A stretch of DNA of 64,000 nt, taken from Candidatus Pelagibacter giovannonii (GTDB lineage Bacteria; Pseudomonadota; Alphaproteobacteria; Pelagibacterales; Pelagibacteraceae). The position numbers were made by a program, and so were the translations under genes. The stretch lies in contig NZ_CP038852.1 of NCBI RefSeq assembly GCF_012276695.1, forward strand, positions 372,001 to 436,000. The letters run 5' to 3'. Of this stretch, positions 1 through 9,105 are shown one piece after another; the first letter of the stretch is position 1, and each line of letters begins with the position of its first letter. The notes under the pieces were generated by a model, which searched no databases, was not told the origin of the DNA, and saw nothing but the letters and a program-made list of their open reading frames with translations.

Positions 1-14
1 GCTCTTGTATGCAT

Positions 15-821
15 TTATTTTGAAATAGGTTTTAAAAGTTTAAGCATTTTATTATGAATAGATTGATTAGCTGAAACTAAAATATTTCCAGCATTAACTG
101 CATTTCTATTGTCCCAAGTTGTAACAATTCCTCCTGAAGCTTTTATAATTGGCATCAATGGGTGAATATCCCAAATTTTATTATTAGCTTGAAAAACAAC
201 ATCAATTTTTCCCTCACATAAATGAGAGTAACTTAACGCATCTGCAGTTGGAAATTGCATTAATTTTAAAACTTTTGGAATTCTCATTTGCTGCTTAAGA
301 GAGACTGCTCCATGGAATGCTCCTGATACTTTTATCTGACTAAATGGTGTTTTTTTCGAAACAGAAATTTTTCTTTTTTTACCTTTTTCAAAAACAAAAG
401 AATTTTTATTATCAAAATTTAAATAATATTTATTTAATATTGGAAAGTTTACTAAACCAACAACTGGTATGCCTTTAAAATTAAGAGATATTAAATTACT
501 CCACGTTGGATTACCTATTACAAATGATCTTGTTCCATCAATAGGGTCTATAACCCATGTATAATTACTAGTTGATTTTTTGTGACCAAATTCTTCACCT
601 ATAACTTGATGATTTGGAAATTTTTTTTTAATCTTTAATCTAATAAATTTTTCAAATGCTTTGTCAGATGTTGTAACAGGATCATACCCTTTGCCTTTAA
701 GTTTGTTAGATATCGCAAAAGTTTTATTAAGTTTTGAATAATAAAATTTATTTAGGTCTTTTGCTAAAGTATTTAAAAAGATAGAATATAATTTGTAATC
801 TTTCTTGTTAGGTAAATTCAT
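15..821 (-). CDS. hisN: Histidinol-phosphatase, inositol monophosphatase family (HisN-like)
   Basis: A 268-residue member of the Mg2+-dependent inositol monophosphatase family. The metal-binding signatures are all visible: IGEE near residue 74, DPIDGT at about 92-97 followed by RSF, and WDIHPL near residue 219. The RSF after DPIDGT and the overall length favour the HisN branch, which removes phosphate from L-histidinol phosphate in histidine synthesis, but an inositol-phosphatase role cannot be excluded from sequence alone. The start codon overlaps the stop of the upstream azoreductase gene in a TAATG junction, so the two are probably translated from one message. Confidence 0.82.
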   Translation of the reverse strand: MNLPNKKDYKLYSIFLNTLAKDLNKFYYSKLNKTFAISNKLKGKGYDPVTTSDKAFEKFIRLKIKKKFPNHQVIGEEFGHKKSTSNYTWVIDPIDGTRSFVIGNPTWSNLISLNFKGIPVVGLVNFPILNKYYLNFDNKNSFVFEKGKKRKISVSKKTPFSQIKVSGAFHGAVSLKQQMRIPKVLKLMQFPTADALSYSHLCEGKIDVVFQANNKIWDIHPLMPIIKASGGIVTTWDNRNAVNAGNILVSANQSIHNKMLKLLKPISK

Positions 822-1402
822 TATATTATATTTTCAATTTGTTTTTCAGCTTCTTTAATTGATTTTTCATAATCTAACGCCATTTGATCAGCACTTATTA
901 CTTCAACTTTTTCAATTCCGAAGAAATTTAATATAAATTTTAACCACGGAGTTAAAAAATCCTCTGAGCTATTTAATTTAGTTCCACCTGAAGTAATTAC
1001 TAAATAAGCTTGTTTATTTTTAAGTAACCCCTCTCTTCTTCCATTGGGTTTAAACCTGAAGGTCTCACCAATTCTTGCTGCTAGGTCACACCAAGCTTTA
1101 AGAGTTGCTGGAGGCCCATAATTATAAATTGGTGCTGAAATTATAATGATATCGCTTTCTTTTAATTCACTCACAAGTTTATCTGATAATTCAAACATTT
1201 TTTTATGTTCTTCAGTTTGGTCTTTTTCTGCAATCTTCATTCCAGACTCAGTTAAGCCACTAACAAAGAGCATATCGTCATCTAAGTCTCTATAAATTAC
1301 TTCATCACCTGGTTTTTTGATTTTATCTAATAATTTTTTTGCTAATGCTCTTGAACTTGATCCTTCTTTTCTGGCACTTGAATCAATTTGATAAATTTTC
1401 AT
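821..1402 (-). CDS. azoR: FMN-dependent NADH-azoreductase / NAD(P)H dehydrogenase (quinone)
   Basis: A 193-residue flavodoxin-fold reductase. It opens with a phosphate-binding loop of AcpD/AzoR type (DSSARKEGSSSR), and the family motif around PIYNYGPPATLKAWCD (about residues 91-106) supplies FMN contacts and the dimer surface. Family members pass two electrons from NADH to quinones or azo compounds through FMN and are usually seen as detoxifying cytoplasmic enzymes. The length is normal (about 200). It overlaps hisN by one base and follows ccdA in the same direction, so co-transcription is likely although no shared pathway is evident. Confidence 0.85.
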   Translation of the reverse strand: MKIYQIDSSARKEGSSSRALAKKLLDKIKKPGDEVIYRDLDDDMLFVSGLTESGMKIAEKDQTEEHKKMFELSDKLVSELKESDIIIISAPIYNYGPPATLKAWCDLAARIGETFRFKPNGRREGLLKNKQAYLVITSGGTKLNSSEDFLTPWLKFILNFFGIEKVEVISADQMALDYEKSIKEAEKQIENII

Positions 1403-1425
1403 AAGTATAGATTGTTATTAACCTA

Positions 1426-2133
1426 TTAACCGAAGTTTTGCAAAAAGGGTAAATAGTTTAAAATATAGTAGCCTAAAATTTGCAATTGGTTTGTTAAAAT
1501 TAGAACCCCTGTTATTAAAAGTATTACACCCCCACTCTTTGTAACTAAATTAATATTTTTTTTAAAATTTTTAGAAAACATTAAAAATCTTTGCATTAGA
1601 TAACCTGATAAAATGAAAGGTATTGCCAACCCAAGTGAATAAAAGCTAAGTAATATTATAGCTTTAAATACTGTTTCTTCTGTAGAGGCTAGTGCAAGAA
1701 TTGACCCCAATATTGGACCAATACAAGGTGTCCATCCAAAACCAAAAGCCATACCAATAATAAATGAAAACCAAATATTATTATTTTTTTTGGTATAAAT
1801 CTTTTTTTCAAAATTTAAAAAATTAATATTTATAATTCCAATTAATTGTAGAGAAAATATAATGATAATTAAACCAGCAAGTATTCTTAATGTTTCTGAA
1901 TTTTGTAGTAATACTTGCCCCAAGTAAGAGGCTGCTGCACCAAATATAATAAAAACAAAAGAAAAACCTAAAGTAAATAATATTAATGGTACCAAATTAA
2001 TTTTTTTATTTGCAAGTAGTTCATCTAAAGATGCTCCTGAAATATAAGAAATATAACCTGGTATCAAAGGCAAGACACAAGGAGATAAAAAACTAATCAA
2101 CCCTGCCCCAAATGCAATTAATAACTCAATCAT
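1426..2133 (-). CDS. ccdA: Cytochrome c biogenesis protein CcdA (thiol-disulfide transporter)
   Basis: A 235-residue inner-membrane protein with about six hydrophobic segments. Both redox-active cysteine sites expected for CcdA/DsbD-beta are present: FLSPCVLPLIPGY in the first helix (about residues 14-26) and GWTPCIGPILGS in the fourth (about 133-144). The family carries electrons from cytoplasmic thioredoxin across the membrane to keep periplasmic apocytochrome or thioredoxin-like proteins reduced. It starts one base after the stop of the broken ppc gene, so expression probably depends on that upstream promoter. Confidence 0.92.
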   Translation of the reverse strand: MIELLIAFGAGLISFLSPCVLPLIPGYISYISGASLDELLANKKINLVPLILFTLGFSFVFIIFGAAASYLGQVLLQNSETLRILAGLIIIIFSLQLIGIININFLNFEKKIYTKKNNNIWFSFIIGMAFGFGWTPCIGPILGSILALASTEETVFKAIILLSFYSLGLAIPFILSGYLMQRFLMFSKNFKKNINLVTKSGGVILLITGVLILTNQLQILGYYILNYLPFLQNFG

Positions 2134-2134
2134 T

Positions 2135-3421
2135 CTAGCCTGTGTTTTTCATTGCCGCTGATATACCAGCTATAGAAGTCATCAACGAGTCATTTAGATA
2201 TTTTTTGTTCTCGGCATTTAATCTTTGTGTTGAAATTTTTTTCATAACTGTCGCTTGTATAATGTGTAACACCTCTGAGTAAATATTTCTAATTATTACA
2301 GAAGATCTAAATATTTTTCTTTGTTTTAAAATTTCCGCTGGTGTTATCATTTTGTTTAATTTTTTCAAATCATTAAATTGTGATCTTAGTTTTTTACCAA
2401 CTAATTTAAGTTTCTTATCAGCTAATTTATCTTCATAAACTTTTGAAATTTCAGGATCTACCTTAGTTATTACCATATCCAACATATCCATTGTAGAGTA
2501 AAAAAAAGGCCAATTTTTTTCCATGTCTATTAGTGTTTTCTTAAAATATTTTGTTGATGAATATTTTAATGCTTCAGGAGTACCCAACCATGCAGGCAAG
2601 AATAGTCTTATCTGAGTCCAAGCAAATACCCATGGTATTGCTCTTAGACTTTTGATGTTGTCTACATTTTTTCTTTTTGAAGGTCTTGATCCAATTGATA
2701 ATTTTCCTAGAGCTTTGTGTGGTGTTACCGTCTTAAAGTACCTTATAAAATCTGATTTTTCATTAATATTTCCTCTATAAAATTCCATGGAAATTTCTGA
2801 CATTTTTTCAATTAATTTTTTCCATTCAATTTTAGGTTCTGGTGGTGGTTTTAAAGTTGCTTGAACTACTGCACCTATATAGCTACATAAATTATATTTT
2901 GCTAAGGGTTCGTAACCATATTTTTGCTGAATAACTTCACCTTGATCTGTAATTCTTATTTTTCCATTAACAGAACCAGGTGGTTGTGATCTCAAGGTTG
3001 CTTGAATTGGACCTCCACCACGTCCAGCTGAGCCACCCCTTCCATGAAAAAAAGTAATGTCAATTTTATGTTTTTTTGCTAATTTTAAAATCTCTTCTTG
3101 AAGTTTGTACTGATGCCAACTTGCAGATAATTTACCTGCATCCTTACTAGAGTCAGAGTAACCAATCATAATTTCTTGCTTATAATGAATTGATTTTCTG
3201 TACCAAGATAATGAAAAAAGTTTAGTTATTATCAATTTAGCATTTTTTAAATCATCTAATGTTTCAAAAAGAGGCACTACTCTTAGTTTATTTTGTATTT
3301 TAGTTTCCTTTTGAAGGTATGCTACAGATAATATATCTGATGCTGCAGATGTCATAGAGATTACATATGCACCTATACATTCCTTAGGCTGCTCAGCAAG
3401 CATTTTAAAAGTTGACCACAC
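2135..3421 (-). pseudogene. ppc: Phosphoenolpyruvate carboxylase, C-terminal part (after a frameshift)
   Basis: This 428-residue frame carries the C-terminal half of PEP carboxylase, the biotin-free enzyme that makes oxaloacetate from PEP and bicarbonate. Visible landmarks are the FHGRGGSAGRGGGP catalytic loop near residue 125, SQPPGS, the GSRPSKR motif near 243 and the conserved C-terminal tail ending MKNTG. The frame can be read back without a stop through about 15 plausible family residues beyond the annotated GTG, up to an A7 run at 3465-3471, where it meets the frame of the N-terminal half. The two halves total about 880 residues, the normal length. The GTG is not a convincing start, so this is a fragment rather than a separate gene. 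Confidence 0.88.
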
Positions 3422-3459
3422 TTCTTTATTTTCTTTGTTTCTAAATTGATAATTATTTA

Positions 3460-4824
3460 TTATATTTTTTTATTTTTGATTTGTGTTGATAAAAAATTTA
3501 TCTTCTTATCTTCACTCCATTTTAAGTAATTAGATTTATATTTTTTTTTTATAATTTCAGATATCAATTGTGAGTGTCTTGAGGATTCTTGTCTTATATC
3601 TAATTTTGCCAAATTAATCCCAAAACATTTTGCTCGTCTCATTAAATCTAGTAAGTCGCCGTTAGCAATATTCTCACTTTGATTTTGCTCTAAAGATTCC
3701 CGTACAATTCTCAAGGGTGCTAAGATTTCCTCTTTAGTTGATAAAAGTTTTTTTTCTTCTAATGGTTTTTTATTTACTAGGTGTTCTTTAATTAAGATAT
3801 GAGTTTTCCTCATCTTATCTCTTAGTGGTCTTAAAAAAACTCTATATGGATCAAAAACTTTACCAGTTTTTCTTAATATTTTTTTAGAACACTTTGACAT
3901 GGATAATGACCGAAGTAACTTGGTCAACTGTTTTTCATATAGCTTTGCAGCCTCCCACCTTGATAACAGCACAACCTCTTTTGTAACCATAGCTGTTACA
4001 TTTGGATTGCCATCTCTATCACCACCCATCCATGAACCAAATTCAATTGGATTAAAATTTTTTGGTAAGCCTTTACCCATATTTTTTACAAAAATATCAT
4101 TTAACCTTCTATAAACCTTGGGTATAGTTTCCCAAAGACTATCCTCTATAACTGCCAACCCCCATCTCGCCTCATCAGAGGGTGTTGGTTTGAATCTTTT
4201 AAGCTCATCTGTATTCCATATTATTGTCACTTCATCATATAATTTTTTATCTAAAATATTTATTTTTGATGGATATTTTTTTAATAAATCTCTTTGTTCT
4301 AAAATTTCTATTATTTTATGGTATTTTTGTATTAAGGTTCTTCTTTTAACTTCTGTTGGATGGGCAGTTAAAACAACTCCTATATTTAAGTTTTTTGCAA
4401 GATTATAAATTTTACTATTAGATATTTTTTTGTTTTTAAAAAGTTCTTCAAATATTTCATCAATAAAAATATTTTTGTTTTTTGTGCCTTTCTGATTATT
4501 TTCATATTCATCAAGATTTCTTGAAGCATCGATTGATTCAGATAAATTTATAAAATTCATAAAATGATTAAAGGCCCTAGCTAACTTAAAAGTATTTTGG
4601 GGATTGAGGTTTTTAATTTTATTTAAGATATTTTTAAAGGGATCTTTGACATGCTTGTTTGCTAAATTTGCTTTAGATAGCAATCTGGTATCTTCCACTA
4701 GTTTAAAAAAACTTTGTCCTTCTTGCTTTTTTATTACTCTGCCTAAAATATCACCTAAATATCTAACATCTTCTCTTAGAGACTTTGTCGGAATTCGTTC
4801 ATAATAAAGATCTCTTTTAATCAT
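3460..4824 (-). pseudogene. ppc: Phosphoenolpyruvate carboxylase, N-terminal part (before a frameshift)
   Basis: This 454-residue frame holds the N-terminal half of PEP carboxylase. The catalytic histidine motif VLTAHPTEVKRRT is at about residues 150-162, GSWMGGDRDGNPNVT at about 263-277, and KLDIRQESSRH at about 412-422. It ends early at TAA just after INFLSTQIKNKKI, exactly where homologues continue into the linker before the second half. All key residues up to that point are intact, and a run of ten A inside this frame is read correctly. Loss of one A in the run at 3465-3471 explains the break. Whether this is a real lesion, an assembly error or a slippage site is open. Confidence 0.88.
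3465..3471 (-). other. ppc: Frameshift point in ppc at an A7 run
   Basis: On the coding (minus) strand a run of seven A lies between AAT and TATAATAA. The N-terminal frame hits TAA at 3462-3460 and the C-terminal frame has TAA at 3472-3470. Both frames are therefore open together only across this run, which places the shift here. One added A, or a -1 slip, restores a continuous protein with plausible linker residues. Confidence 0.85.
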
Positions 4825-4834
4825 CTTTGCTTAA

Positions 4835-5680
4835 TTATTGTTCTGTAATAACTTTAGAATTTTGTATACCCAAGCTATCAACATTTAGTCTCATCTCGTC
4901 ACCTTCTTTAAGAAAAATGGGAGGATTCATGCCAAGACCAACTCCTGGAGGAGTGCCAGTAGTAACTATATCACCAGGCATTAGCGTTATAAAACTTGTA
5001 ATATGAGCTACCAAAAAGTTAAAATTAAAAATCATTTGGTTGGTGTTACCTGTTTGATGTCTGTGACCATTGACATCTAGTGTTAAGTTCAAATTATTAA
5101 TATCTTTGATTTCATCCCTGGTCACTAAATGGGGCCCTAAAGGTCCAAATGTATCACCAGATTTTCCTTTAACCCACTGCCCACCTTTTTCTTTTTGCCA
5201 TTCACGCTCACTGACATCATTACAGATGCAGTATCCAAAAATGTAATCTTGTGCATCTTTTTCTAAAACTCTTTTTGCTTTTTTTCCGATTACAAAAGCT
5301 ATCTCCACTTCATGATCTAATTTTTCTGAAGTCTTGGGTATAATTACATTGTCGTTTGGTCCAACTATAGAGTGAACCGACTTATTAAATAGAACTGGGT
5401 TCTCAGGTGTCTTTGCTCCAGTCTCTTTTGCATGTTCAGCATAATTTAAACCGATTGCAAAAAAATTTCCTGGTTTAGAAATACAAGGTCCTATTCTTTC
5501 ATTTTGATTTACCTCTTCCAAACTCTTCAAATCTATTTCTTTAATTTTATCTAGAGTTTCAAAATTAATACTTTCAGGATTTAAATCTTTAATAACTGAA
5601 GATAAATTTCTATATTTTCCTTCATTATCTAATGCTACAGGAATTTCTTGTCCTACTTTTCCAATTCTTAAAAATTTCAT
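4835..5680 (-). CDS. Fumarylacetoacetate hydrolase (FAH) family protein, copy 1
   Basis: A 281-residue FAH-family enzyme. After an N-terminal domain of about 60 residues comes the catalytic fold, with GLNYAEHAKETG (about 77-88), the metal ligand pair in DHEVEIAFVIG (about 121-131), CNDVSEREWQ (about 152-161) and TGTPPGVG (about 241-248). The family uses Mg2+ to split C-C bonds of 2,4-diketo acids or to decarboxylate or hydrate related acids. Its setting, last in a sugar-oxidation operon, suggests 2,4-diketo-3-deoxy-aldonate hydrolysis. It is a close paralogue of the 280-residue gene at 7485-8327. Its start overlaps the stop of the upstream dehydrogenase by 4 bases (ATGA). Confidence 0.85.
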   Translation of the reverse strand: MKFLRIGKVGQEIPVALDNEGKYRNLSSVIKDLNPESINFETLDKIKEIDLKSLEEVNQNERIGPCISKPGNFFAIGLNYAEHAKETGAKTPENPVLFNKSVHSIVGPNDNVIIPKTSEKLDHEVEIAFVIGKKAKRVLEKDAQDYIFGYCICNDVSEREWQKEKGGQWVKGKSGDTFGPLGPHLVTRDEIKDINNLNLTLDVNGHRHQTGNTNQMIFNFNFLVAHITSFITLMPGDIVTTGTPPGVGLGMNPPIFLKEGDEMRLNVDSLGIQNSKVITEQ

Positions 5681-6546
5681 TTTTTATTTATTTTTTCAAT
5701 CGCATTATATAAAGAGCTATGATCAGTATTACCATACCCATCAGCTACTAGATCTTTATACATTTCTTTAATTAAACTAGAAATAGGCAAATGAGTTTCA
5801 ACTGCTTTTCCAGCATTAATAATATTTGTCATATCCTTTAATTGCGTTGTAGTTTTTCCTTTTGGAGAAAAATCTTTACTAATCATTCTTTTTCCATGAG
5901 TTTGTAATATTTTACTATCAGCCCATCCCCCTGATAAAGCTTCAACCATTTTACTTGGATTAGTTCCAGATTTTTCACATAAAGTAACAGCTTCTGCTAC
6001 AGCTCCAATAGTAACACCTACAATTATTTGATTTGCTAGTTTTGAAATTTGACCAGATGTTACTGGGCCTACTAGTGTTGGGTTGCCTAATGTTTTAAGC
6101 AGATCATAACATTCATTAAATGTTTTTTCATCACCACCAACCATAATAGCTAAAGAAGCCTCTTCTGCTCCAATTGTTCCTCCAGATACAGGTGCATCTA
6201 AATAATTAATATTCTTTTCTTTTAAAAACTCAGCATATTTTTTTGTAATAACAGGATTGATAGAACTCATATCAATTACTGTGGCACTTTCTTTAATGTT
6301 GGATATAAATTCATTGCTACCCATTACTTTTTCTACTGCGGCATCATCTGTAAGCATTGCAATAACTACATCAGAATTTGTAACAACGTCTTTGATAGAT
6401 GTGGATATTTCTGCACCAAACTCTTTAAGTCTATCTGCTTTATCTTGAGATCTATTATAGGCTTTTAAATTATAGCCTGATTTAAGAAGATTTTTTGCCA
6501 TGGGAAATCCCATAAGACCAATTCCAATAAAACCAATATTCTTCAT
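5677..6546 (-). CDS. 3-hydroxyisobutyrate dehydrogenase / tartronate semialdehyde reductase family protein
   Basis: A 289-residue NAD(P)-dependent beta-hydroxyacid dehydrogenase. The Rossmann motif GFIGIGLMGFPMAKNL is at residues 5-20, the substrate-binding DAPVSGGTIGAEEASLAIMVGG at about 117-138, with the catalytic lysine in GQISKLANQ near 170. Substrates in this family include 3-hydroxyisobutyrate, 2-hydroxy-3-oxopropionate (GarR/GlxR) and succinic semialdehyde. The surrounding sugar pathway would give C2/C3 aldehyde acids, so a GarR-like role is reasonable, but the exact substrate cannot be read from the sequence. Translationally coupled to the FAH gene downstream. Confidence 0.85.
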   Translation of the reverse strand: MKNIGFIGIGLMGFPMAKNLLKSGYNLKAYNRSQDKADRLKEFGAEISTSIKDVVTNSDVVIAMLTDDAAVEKVMGSNEFISNIKESATVIDMSSINPVITKKYAEFLKEKNINYLDAPVSGGTIGAEEASLAIMVGGDEKTFNECYDLLKTLGNPTLVGPVTSGQISKLANQIIVGVTIGAVAEAVTLCEKSGTNPSKMVEALSGGWADSKILQTHGKRMISKDFSPKGKTTTQLKDMTNIINAGKAVETHLPISSLIKEMYKDLVADGYGNTDHSSLYNAIEKINKK

Positions 6547-6601
6547 AACTTATTTATAAACTATACTATTTTCTTAACTACACTTAATCACTTTATAATT
6601 T

Positions 6602-7483
6602 TTATATCTTAAAGGGTTTTGGCTGAATTCCCTTAATATTTGTCTTTATCTTAAATAAAGAGCCTGAAAGTTTATATTTTTTAATTTCATTTTTACTCAT
6701 ACCTTTTAAAGCTGTTGATACAAAAATTTCATTATGATTCAATCCACCAAAAATACAATTTGTAATATTTTTTGCTGGAAAATTAATTTTATGAATTTTT
6801 TTACCTTTTAAATTATAAACGGAAATACACGCTCCACCAAAATGACAAACCCAAATATTTTTTCTTGAGTCAATTGTCATTCCATCAGGTGAACCATCCT
6901 TTTTAGAAAATTTTAAAAATTTTGTTTTTTTAACTATCTTATATTTTTTATTTATTTTAATTTTATAAATTGTTTTTCTACGACTATCAGTGTGTAAAAA
7001 ATTTTCTGCATCTATAAAAGCTGGTCCATTTGTAATGTAATATTTTGTATCCACTTTATGAATATTAAGTTTTTTGTCTAAACAATATAAAGATCCATTT
7101 TTAATGGATCTCTCAGGGTTATCCATAGTTCCAAACCACAGTCTACCTTTAGAATCTATCTTTCCATCATTTATTCTATTTAGAGGTATATCTTCTTCAA
7201 TTGGAATAGATCTAATAGTTTCTTTATTCTTAAGATTAATAATTCTAAGCTCTGATTGTAAACCAAGTATAAAAATATCTTTTTTAATATGAGCAAGAAA
7301 CCCAATTTCTTTATCTACTTTAATAATTTTTTTTTTATTATTTTTTATATTTAAAGTTAAAATTTTTTTTTTCTTAATATCAACAAAGTAAATTGAATTA
7401 TGTGATGGCACCCATAGAGTGCCTTCGCCTAATATTGCTTTTGAATTCCAGATAACTTTAGGTTCTGAAGTTATGATATTCAA
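6602..7483 (-). CDS. SMP-30/gluconolactonase family lactonase
   Basis: A 293-residue six-bladed beta-propeller of the SMP-30/XylC type. The metal-binding glutamate sits in LGEGTLWVPSHN (about 18-29). RINDGKIDSKGRLWFGTMD is at about 103-121, with NGPAF near 153 and SPDGMTIDSRKNIWVC near 195, which together carry the usual Glu/Asn/Asp metal ligands. Family members open sugar lactones such as xylono-, fucono- or gluconolactone, the product of an aldose 1-dehydrogenase. That matches the SDR dehydrogenase and IlvD/Edd dehydratase in the same operon. It begins one base after the stop of the upstream FAH gene. Confidence 0.85.
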   Translation of the reverse strand: MNIITSEPKVIWNSKAILGEGTLWVPSHNSIYFVDIKKKKILTLNIKNNKKKIIKVDKEIGFLAHIKKDIFILGLQSELRIINLKNKETIRSIPIEEDIPLNRINDGKIDSKGRLWFGTMDNPERSIKNGSLYCLDKKLNIHKVDTKYYITNGPAFIDAENFLHTDSRRKTIYKIKINKKYKIVKKTKFLKFSKKDGSPDGMTIDSRKNIWVCHFGGACISVYNLKGKKIHKINFPAKNITNCIFGGLNHNEIFVSTALKGMSKNEIKKYKLSGSLFKIKTNIKGIQPKPFKI

Positions 7484-7484
7484 A

Positions 7485-8327
7485 TTATTCTGCTACAACT
7501 TTTGAATTTTGTTCACCTAAATTATCAATCGATAACCTAATTGCGTCACCTGCTTTTAAATATACTTGAGGTTTTTTCCCCATACCCACTCCTGGAGGTG
7601 TTCCAGTTGTAATAATGTCACCTGCTTGTAATGTCATAAACTTACTTAAATATGAAACTATAAAGAACACATTAAATATCATCTTATCTGTATTTCCAGT
7701 TTGCATTCTTTGTCCATTAACATCCAAGCTTAAATTCAGACTATTGATGTTAGAAATTTCATTTTTAGTGACTAAATATGGTCCAATTGGTCCATATGTA
7801 TCATGTGATTTTCCTTTAACCCACTGGCCCATCTTTTTAAGTTGCCACTCTCTTTCACTCACATCATTTACTAAACAATATCCAAGAATGTGACTTTCAG
7901 CTTCTTTTTCATCAATATTTTTAGCATCTTTTCCAATAATTATTCCCAATTCAACTTCCCAATCAAGTTCTTTTGAATCTTTTGAAATTTCGATATTATC
8001 ATTTGGACCATTAATTGAACTAGTTGCTTTCATGAATACAATAGGTTCTGATGGAGCATCCATGCCAGACTCTGCTGCATGATCAGAATAATTTAAACCA
8101 ATTGCTAAAAATTTTCCCGGTTTATTAATGCACGCACCTATTCTCTCAGAATTTGAAATTTCAGGTAAGCTTTCTAAATCTATACTTTCTAATTTTTTAA
8201 TAGTTTCAAAATTTACAGTATCTGAATTTAAATCAATAATATGAGAACTTAAATCTCTAATTTTTCCATTTTTATCTAATGCTGCTGGTTTTTCTTTTCC
8301 TCTAACACCTACTCTTAGTAATTTCAT
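7485..8327 (-). CDS. Fumarylacetoacetate hydrolase (FAH) family protein, copy 2
   Basis: A 280-residue FAH-family enzyme with the same layout as the copy at 4835-5680: GLNYSDHAAESG (about 77-88), metal ligands in DWEVELGIIIG, VNDVSEREWQ (about 152-161) and TGTPPGVGMG near 241. It lies directly after an SDR of the 2-keto-3-deoxy-L-fuconate dehydrogenase type. In known non-phosphorylating sugar routes that enzyme's 2,4-diketo product is cleaved by an FAH protein to pyruvate and lactate or glycolate, and this copy is the best candidate for that step. Substrate is inference. Tandem copies suggest two different diketo acids or a recent functional split. Confidence 0.86.
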   Translation of the reverse strand: MKLLRVGVRGKEKPAALDKNGKIRDLSSHIIDLNSDTVNFETIKKLESIDLESLPEISNSERIGACINKPGKFLAIGLNYSDHAAESGMDAPSEPIVFMKATSSINGPNDNIEISKDSKELDWEVELGIIIGKDAKNIDEKEAESHILGYCLVNDVSEREWQLKKMGQWVKGKSHDTYGPIGPYLVTKNEISNINSLNLSLDVNGQRMQTGNTDKMIFNVFFIVSYLSKFMTLQAGDIITTGTPPGVGMGKKPQVYLKAGDAIRLSIDNLGEQNSKVVAE

Positions 8328-8348
8328 AGTTATCCTTTTTTTAATTTA

Positions 8349-9092
8349 TTAAATTGAAATTCCACCATCAACAGAAATTGTTGTTCCTGTAGTAAAAGTT
8401 GCATCGTCTCCAGCTAAATAAACTGCTACAGCTGCTATTTCTTCTGCTGTTCCTAATCTTCCCATTGGTTGTCTTGCTATAAAATCTTTCTTAGCTTGTA
8501 CTGGGTCTGGGCTTTGATTAACTCTATCTTGCCAAGAAGGTGAAAATACTGTTCCAGGTGCAATAGAATTACATCTAATATTTTGTTTTACAAAATCTGC
8601 GGCTATTGATTTCGTTAAGCCAATTACTGCTCCTTTTGTAGTTCCATAAACAAATCTATTTGGAAATCCTTTAAGGCTTGAAGCACATGACGAAACATTA
8701 ATTATACTTCCACCATTCTGTTTAACCATTAAAGGTAAAATTGCTTTACACATTTGGTACATAGATTTGACATTCACATCAAAAGAAAAATCCCAATCTT
8801 TTTCTTCACATTCTAAAATAGTTCCATGATGAACAAAACCCACTGCGTTGAATAAAACATCAACTTGATTTACACTTTTCATAAATTCTGAAATAGCATT
8901 ATTGTCTGTTGAGTCTAAAGTATGAACTTTAATTTTAGGATATTCTTTATTTAATTCAGCTAAAGTTTTATCGTTTAAATCTGTTGCAGTTACATTTGCA
9001 CCTTCATTATGAAACGCTATAGCAGTTGCTTTACCAATTCCTTGACCTGCTGCTGTTACAATAATATTTTTATCCTCTAATCTATTGCTCAT
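8349..9092 (-). CDS. SDR family oxidoreductase, 2-keto-3-deoxy-aldonate dehydrogenase-like
   Basis: A 247-residue classical short-chain dehydrogenase. The cofactor loop is TAAGQGIGKAT (about 13-23), the catalytic serine is in NVSSCASS (about 132-139) and the Tyr-Lys pair in YGTTK (about 149-153). Length and the GQGIG loop resemble the BDH2/DHRS6 and KDF-dehydrogenase subgroup, which oxidises the C4 hydroxyl of 2-keto-3-deoxy sugar acids to 2,4-diketo acids. It sits between the sugar-acid dehydratase and an FAH hydrolase, which is the order such a pathway would need. Subgroup assignment is from memory of the family, not an alignment. Confidence 0.82.
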   Translation of the reverse strand: MSNRLEDKNIIVTAAGQGIGKATAIAFHNEGANVTATDLNDKTLAELNKEYPKIKVHTLDSTDNNAISEFMKSVNQVDVLFNAVGFVHHGTILECEEKDWDFSFDVNVKSMYQMCKAILPLMVKQNGGSIINVSSCASSLKGFPNRFVYGTTKGAVIGLTKSIAADFVKQNIRCNSIAPGTVFSPSWQDRVNQSPDPVQAKKDFIARQPMGRLGTAEEIAAVAVYLAGDDATFTTGTTISVDGGISI

Positions 9093-9105
9093 ATCTTTCC
9101 TTTTA

